This document shows positions 57,900 to 64,000 of a stretch of 64,000 nucleotides of DNA, one piece after another. Made by a program: the position numbers and the translations under genes. The DNA is from Medicago truncatula. Its lineage: Eukaryota > Streptophyta > Magnoliopsida > Fabales > Fabaceae. The notes beneath the pieces are model-generated. The model ran no database searches. It was not told the DNA's origin and saw nothing but the letters and a program-made list of their open reading frames with translations. The stretch covers positions 43,070,494 through 43,134,493 of the forward strand of contig NC_053045.1 of the NCBI RefSeq assembly GCF_003473485.1, written 5' to 3'. The stretch's first letter is position 1. Each line of letters begins with the position of its first letter.

Positions 57900-58257
57900 T
57901 AAAATGAAATCAGGCCATATCAAACAGTCGCAGTAAAAAAAAATATAAAAGCATTTGCGACTGTTCAAACAGTCGTAGAATATTAAATTCAAAATTTTAA
58001 ATTTGAAATTTGCAACAGTTTGGAACTGTCACAACTCCCTTGAAAACCATGTGAAAGATGTACATTTGGGACTGTTGGGAATTGTCGCAACACCTTTTGC
58101 GGCTGTTGATGCGACTGTTTTACGAAGGGTCGCAAATGACAGTTGCGACCCCAACATCCGTGACTGTTGAAGAACAGTTGCAAATGTACATTTGCGACCC
58201 TTCTAACAGTCGCAATCAGCGTTTTTAAAAGTCACAAAATGCAGTTTTTCTTGCAGC
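57900..58257. mobile_element. CACTA element subterminal repeats and terminus
   Basis: At least eight copies of a GCGACTGTT/AACAGTCGC motif in both orientations fill about 300 bp. They end near 58257 at TGCAGTTTTTCTTGCAGCG, which inverted reads CGCTGCAAGAAAAACTGCA, two changes from the CACTACAAGAAAAA end of plant CACTA elements. The opposite end was not found. Confidence 0.65.
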
Positions 58258-58872
58258 GATTGTTTGAACCATTTCCATAAATTCATAAACATCTAGATAT
58301 TTTGACATCAGCAAGTTTATTAAAATATCTGAGATGTGCAATAATATTTAAAAAAGAGTGTGCTAAGTTCCTTAAAAAAAATGTGCTTGGTGTACGAACC
58401 ATAATTTCTATATCACAATTAGATAAGTTGATATCCCTAAAATAATTATCTAGTGAATAACTATTCTAGCTCGAGTTATCAATTCCAGGGTTAGTATTGA
58501 TTTATCTCTTGAGCTCGATGTAATATTGGCTGGATAAAGAACAACATAACACACAAGAATTCCTAAATAAACATAGGTATATCAATTACGTAAATTAGAA
58601 CTCATATATTGCATGATTCAAGTAGATCCAAATATTTTCGTCTACATTCCTAATATAAAAGAATTTAACTACTCATGGCAGTAACATACACTACAATACA
58701 GTTTGGGAAATCATTCAAAAGATGATATTAAGAATCCTAAATCTTGTGTTACAAGAGTGAAAATTGGCACCTTCAGCCTTCAAATTAGAGTGTATCGCGC
58801 TCCTCTGTATGAAAAATTCGGAAGCATTGCAGTTTGTTGAAGTCTAGCTTATGTAAATATCTCAAAACATTT

Positions 58873-59090
58873 GTGCACGTGCCTCGCACCTTCGCATGCA
58901 CGCACGCCTTGCGAATTTGTGTTTTCACAATTATTGATGACAATTTAGTGTCCTTTAGGAGTCATTTTACAACCCTTGCCCCATTTGAGTTATTTTTATG
59001 TTTGTTTTAATTGAGTATAGCAAGAAGCAAATAAACTAACATTGTACAAGAAGACCTTAAAACCGGATCGAATTCACCCTAACCATACAA
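58873..59090 (+). repeat. direct repeat, left copy (partner 61441-61671)
   Basis: About 220 bp: starts GTGCCTCGCACCTTCGCATG and runs through TCCTTTAGGAGTCATTTTAC, CCCTTGCCCCATTTGAG, GAGTATAGCAAGAAGCAAAT and GGATCGAATTCACCCTAACC. The partner lies beyond the lectin pseudogene in the same orientation. Confidence 0.9.
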
Positions 59091-59405
59091 GAAGGCTTGG
59101 AAAAGTGAAGAACATGAGATAATATGTCTATACGGCCCATTCAATCCAATTCATAATTGGAACAATGAAGCACCTTTCTTCTCTGCCTGTCCAAACTTTG
59201 ATGCCTTCTTTAGTAAAAAAAAAAAAAAAACAAGTAAAATTGGTCTCCCAATTATCAACGAAGAAGAATAAAAACAAGTAAAACCATTTCAAGACCAATT
59301 AATTTGTTTTCTCATAACATTCATAAGTGTTAATCTGAACAGGAGAGGATCTGAATTTTTCGCATAGGTATTTCCTCACGTAATTAGTAAAACTACTAAG
59401 AAGCG
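59091..59405. other. intergenic, no gene
   Basis: Nothing recognised besides a poly-A run near 59216-59230. Confidence 0.4.
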
Positions 59406-59413
59406 GATGTAAT

Positions 59414-59771
59414 CAATGGCGGATCTTGATACCATTTCTCGGGGGTGCCAAATATTTATGGAATATATATTAAAACGTTTCACAAGTATACTTGTAAACT
59501 AGTGTGGTGGTGCAAATGTTTGATTTTATCTTAAAGGATGCCGATTCGATTCTTGCTAGGAGCTTTTTTGGTATAAAATATGAAGAATTCGGTGAAAAAA
59601 AATATAAAAAGAGGGTGCCAAGGGATTGAACCCGTGACAATTAACTTATTTACAGACTTCATAACCGCTGGAACACCATCACATACTATAAATATTATGC
59701 CTAATATGATATTTATATAAATGTCGGGGGGTGCAGTGGCATCTGGGGGTCTCTAAAGAGATCCGCCCCTG
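59414..59771. mobile_element. hAT-like MITE, 358 bp, 8-bp target duplication GATGTAAT
   Basis: Ends CAATGGCGGATCT and (inverted) CAGGGGCGGATCT. GATGTAAT lies on both sides (59406-59413 and 59772-59779). No transposase. The inner part has two short tRNA-like phrases (GATTCGATTCTTGC and GATTGAACCCGTGAC), which may be a nested relic. Confidence 0.88.
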
Positions 59772-59779
59772 GATGTAAT

Positions 59780-60206
59780 ATCGATATACAAACACTAATA
59801 AATGGTTTCAAAATAAATCAATTGATAACTACAAAATCAAATTGCAATTGAAAGTCAGCCCTTCTTTTTTCCACATATTGAGTTAATTAAAAGCAAATCT
59901 CATAATCATATTAGATGTGACACATAATATTTGTAGTTATTATTTAGTAATAAGCATTATAAGACTCACAAAAACACACATTGTCACCCTAAATAAGAAT
60001 GTAGGATCCTTTAAAATAGTACAAAATTAATTAAGACTCAATCAAGGAGTCGAATACAAAATTATTCATTTATTCAAATATCCCTTAAAATAGCTCCACA
60101 ATCTTCATCCGCTCGCCTGAAAGCATTATTATAAGGTCACAAGTGAGAAACAGTTGAAAAAAAAAAAAAAAACAAGACTCAAAACAATAATAACAAAAAC
60201 TATACC
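59780..60206. other. intergenic, downstream of lectin pseudogene
   Basis: No gene or repeat recognised. Confidence 0.4.
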
Positions 60207-61205
60207 TCAGTCGAGATGGGAAATACTTCTATGTGGATCATCCAGCAATGCCAAAGGTAGCGATGGCGGTGGCGGCAGGGCTCGGGCTCTTCTTACATCC
60301 TCCTCCGTAGGAATGGAAATAAACTCATAACGTCTCATTGAGCTCCACATGATCATAATGAGTGCTACCATAACTAATGCCACCACTCCTAAAATGACAC
60401 TTGAGATCAATTTGGTATTGGATTTTGTTGGTGGTTTTTCATATATGGAAGTGAAATTCCAACTATGAATAGAGTATATTTCATTTTTTTTTTAGGGAAA
60501 AGGCCGAAAACCCCATGTACAAATATGTATTATCTTTGAAAAAAATCAAAGAGATCAAAAGTTGTAGCACTGAGAAAAGGGGTAGAAGGCTTAGAATTCG
60601 ATTTGCTTAGGTATACTTAAAAAAGGTTAACTGAGGATTTATATTCTATCTAAGAATAGAATGTGGCTCCAGTACTCTTGAGATCCACAAATTGATCATC
60701 AATAGATATGGATGTCAGAGGAGCTGCATGTGAATTGTTTAGATATATTGAAATTGAGGAAGAATATGCGGAACGTGGATCAAACACAACCGCAAAAAAA
60801 TGTTTTGTGTAGGCCAAATATGGTAACAAAAGGGTGGGTTTGTGATGGTACATTCAGAGAGATGAAAAATGAGAAGCCTTCTCCAGAATGGCTATTGTTT
60901 CTTGATATTGAAAATGAAAAATAGGATTTATAGGAGGATGGTCTATTTTGAGAAATATCAAAAAGATGAATCGGAGATGGATAAACCATTGCTCCGAAAC
61001 TATTGATACTTGAAAAATGTGTAGGAAAGAAATAATGAGTTGTTAGTTGTACACATGGTACACTTTTGTTGATGAATGTATCACCAACTAGTGCGATGTC
61101 ATTAATAGTTATCCTTTTAAATGAAGGATAACTAAAATCACCGTTGCATGGAACATAAGCAACGGTGATTAACACAAAAAAGGCTAGCATATTTGTTTGT
61201 TTCAT
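60207..61205 (-). pseudogene. L-type lectin-like membrane protein, decayed
   Basis: The frame from 61205 gives a signal peptide (MKQTNMLAFFVLITVAYVPC, cleavage probably after NG) and a legume-lectin-like start (FSYPSFKRITINDIALVGDT), then NNSHSGEGFSFFISLN. Near 60803 a run of seven T residues (minus strand) shifts the frame. The lectin sequence continues in another frame as FFAVVFDPRSAYSSS, then SISIDDQFVDLKSTGATFYS, to a stop at 60650. About 170 bp of sequence with no clear frame follow. From about 60480 a third segment reads YSIHSWNFTSIYEKPPTKSN, a transmembrane helix (LISSVILGVVALVMVALIMI) and a short proline-rich cytosolic tail ending at 60207. There is no kinase domain, so it was a lectin-TM protein rather than a receptor kinase. 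I consider it broken. The homopolymer shift alone could be a base error, but the stop at 60650 is independent. Confidence 0.72.
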
Positions 61206-61440
61206 GGTGATCCAGTATATGCACGACAAGAACAAAAAATTAATTAATGACAAAAAAACTAGCGTCACTAAAATTTTGCAAAATCAATTAAAGAGAAACT
61301 TATTTATTTTTTTGTCTAGGACTAGTTACAAACCAGTGCATCCGCACAGATCTGGGGTATGATTAGTCCATATGATTTTATTGAGCAAAATAATTATGGT
61401 GACTTCAAAAAATGTTGCTTAATTAATAAAACAATAACAC

Positions 61441-61671
61441 GTGTGCATGTGCCTCGCACGTTCGCATGCACGGTTGCGCATTTGTGTCTTCACAATTAGT
61501 GATGACAGTTTGTCATATCATGTCTTTAGTGTCCTTTAGGAGTCATTTTACAGCCCTTGCCCCATTTGAGTCATTTTTAGGTTTGTTTTAATTGAGTATA
61601 GCAAGAAGCAAATAAATTAACATTGTACAAAAAGACCTTGAAATCGGATCGAATTCACCCTAACCATACAA
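61441..61671 (+). repeat. direct repeat, right copy (partner 58873-59090)
   Basis: Same phrases as the left copy with about 15 bp extra (TCATATCATGTCTTTAGT region) and scattered changes. The two copies bracket the 59414 MITE and the lectin pseudogene. Confidence 0.9.
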
Positions 61672-61979
61672 CTGTGTGGTCGTGCTATACTTTTTAAAAG
61701 AGAAATCAAGTGGTCTCTTTGGATATAGGGAAAAGAGTGAAGCGTGATGAAACCTTTGCATGGTATTAAATCATATTTGGAGTTGTAGGTATTAGAACTG
61801 AGTGAGACCAATATCATATGAAAGCTAACATTCATATATACAACTTTCAAGAAGACACCAAAGTCCAATTCGACATAAAAGGGGTGAAAATGCAATTTTT
61901 GCAAGGTAGGGGAAAGTGGTGTGATGCACAAGATTGAACGGAGGCATGTCAACTTGTGATCGAAAGGAGACCTCTTAGG

Positions 61980-62873
61980 CTCTGTTTGGTAAAAAGAGCT
62001 TATAGCTGATAAGCTAGCTTATAGCTGATAAGCTAGCTTATAGCTGATAGCTTATAGCTGATGACTGATAGCTGATAGCTTATAGCTTATAGCTGATGAC
62101 TGATAGCTGATAAGCTAATTGAACTGTTTGGTAAAACTAGCGTTTCATCTAGCTGATAAACGTAAAATAACATAAAAGGACATTCATAATAAAATTTATA
62201 TCAATTGATAAATAAAATATTTTCTTTACAAAAAAGTAGAATACTTAAAATTTAATAATTCTAATTTATTATTTTAATATATATATTATATATGTATGTA
62301 TATATTTTTATATACTATTGTTAAAAAGAAGCGAAACAATATATGTTTTTTCTTTTGTAAGAAAAATGCGTAACATGTATTACTAGACAATATATATAAA
62401 AACAGTACAAAAAAAATGATTAAAGAAAAAGCACAATAAAAACAATATTATATAAAAGCACGTAACAAAATATAAACGCAACGTTAAAAAAACAATATAA
62501 ACGTAACGTTTATTTAAAAAAATATAAACTTAACGTCATTAAAAAAAAATATAAATGTAACATTACTTCAAAGAAAATATATAAACGTGACATCTTTCAT
62601 ATATATAAATAAACGTAACATTTAATAAATTATAAAGGGGTAGAAATGGGTTTTAGATAAATCAATAAGGATAAAAATGGAAGAAAATATGATAAGCTAT
62701 AAGCTATAAGCTCAAACGCTACTTGAAGTAGCTTCTGAAAAATAGCTTATAAGCTCCTGAAATAAGCTACAAACTCGTTGTAAAAAAGCGTTACCAAACA
62801 GAGTTTTTTTTGTCAGACGAGCTTATAAGCTATAAGCTATAAGCTCTTTTTGGGAGTTACCAAACAGACCCTA
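61980..62873. mobile_element. non-autonomous DNA element with GTCTGTTTGGT-type ends
   Basis: The left end GGCTCTGTTTGGTAAAAAGA and right end, inverted, GGGTCTGTTTGGTAACTCCC are terminal repeats. Just inside are dense TAGCTTATAGCTGATAAGCT arrays, mirrored at about 62690-62850. The AT-rich core holds a degenerate ATATAAACGTAACGTT array. The flanks read TTA and TAA, so the target site is either TA or a three-base TTA/TAA; the superfamily is open. Confidence 0.8.
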
Positions 62874-64000
62874 AAGTATATACAGATGCGGTTTGAGAAA
62901 TTTTTAGTAATAATCAAGATGTATTGTTATCCGTTTAATTTACTTATTAAATCCAACTATTTTTTTTATAAAATCCAATGAATCACATTTATATAAAAAC
63001 AAAAACCATTGAATAATTTTTTTTTGAGGCAAAATCCGTTGACACCAAATCTAACGGTGTCTACTTATTTCCTAAATTGCTAACATCATGAGGTGACTCA
63101 CATACGAGTTGTTGTCGTTTTTAATCTCTGCCTAATTATTCCCTAAACTTTCATCTCTTTGAAATGGAATTACTCAATTCTATTCTGAGATATTTCTCTT
63201 TCGAATGAATTACTCAATTTTTTTTTTGGTACAATTTTTTTGGTACAATGAATTACTCAATTCTACTTTGTAAGAATTAACGTTGTGTATCCACGGCCAA
63301 CAACAATTCAGTTCCTTATTTGAATCTATGAATTTTTTCTATAGCGTTGGATCTGTTGTGAAATTTGAATCCAAAATGTTTTGCATCCACAAAAATATCG
63401 AATAGATCTCAGTAAAAAAAACGTTTTTGATCCCAATCTGAATTGAATAGATCCACAATGCAAAGCTATAGCAAAAAATCATAGTTGTGGACAATCTATG
63501 AGATCAATTCAATATTGCTATAGATGTTTTGTATAGACAATCAATTCAATATTTGAATCTATGAGATTGGGATCAAATTAAGGAATTGGATTTGAGTAGG
63601 CAAGAAAGACAATGAACCTATGGTAGCAGATTCTTCCATATGTGTCTTTGGGATGGTTGTCAACATTTGGATCAACTTGTTTCTCTCTTATGTGATCAAA
63701 TAATTCATAAAATAATTGTAGCATATAAGTGAAATTTCAAAGATCCAAAATGTTTTTTTGCTATAGAAAAGAACGTGTTCAATTTATATTTTATTGTTAT
63801 GATTCAGTTTATATTGAATCCGATTTCGGGAGGAAGAAGATGAGGGTATGAGAGTGAATAAATGTGTGTCAACTGATCCCAATTCATTTTTTTTACTGGG
63901 CTTAATTGATTCGCCGGTCCCTTAACTTATTTCTTTTATTCAATTTGGTTTCATAAGTCTTAACTTTCTCAAACACGTTCATTAACTTATTTCTTTTATT
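62874..64000. other. intergenic, no gene
   Basis: AT-rich DNA with short local repeats (GAATTACTCAATT near 63168, 63206 and 63250; TTCAATATT and AATCTATGAGAT near 63490-63570). No coding frame recognised. Confidence 0.45.

Overview
This is a plant nuclear window: AT-rich, intron-bearing genes with GT-AG splice sites, and a dense mix of plant transposons. Gene content (SPL, RING1, serpin, L-type lectin) and tRNA-derived SINEs suggest a legume, probably Medicago or a close relative. That assignment is an inference and was not tested by any search.

Layout. 1-8 kb: a small unknown protein gene (minus), a broken cytosolic HSP70 copy (minus) and a 279-residue VAKLMGLE-motif protein (minus). 9.2-13.3 kb: a complete ten-exon gene (minus) for a RING1-type Polycomb PRC1 E3 ligase. 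13.6-25 kb: gene-poor and repeat-rich, with a Mutator-like element, a fold-back array, a 2.1-kb solo LTR, MITEs, SINEs and scattered decayed RING1 exons. 25-36 kb: a segmental duplication carrying two serpin genes (plus), each broken by a different lesion. 39.3-41.6 kb: an intact eight-exon mitochondrial basic amino acid carrier (plus) with a solo LTR downstream of its stop codon, probably in its 3' UTR. 46.7-51.0 kb: a small SPL3/4/5-like SBP-box gene (minus) whose two exons are separated by a 3.8-kb intron full of repeats, with a miR156-like site after the stop. 56-62 kb: a CACTA transposase fragment and terminus, a decayed lectin-like membrane protein gene (minus), and MITEs.

The intact genes do not form a pathway; each is a separate nuclear gene. 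The most interesting structures are: (1) a Mutator-like element with perfect 21-bp terminal repeats and a 9-bp target duplication, 86 bp upstream of serpin copy B, which contains a plastid trnL-UAA fragment while serpin copy A keeps the empty site; (2) the divergently broken serpin pair; (3) the SPL gene with its distant second exon and variant miR156 site; (4) two inverted solo LTRs of one family, both with intact 5-bp target duplications; (5) one hAT-like MITE family found in three introns and one intergenic site; and (6) the 18.0-19.1 kb fold-back array. Exon boundaries were set by hand from reading frame, splice consensus and family knowledge. Repeat edges are approximate unless a target duplication is given.
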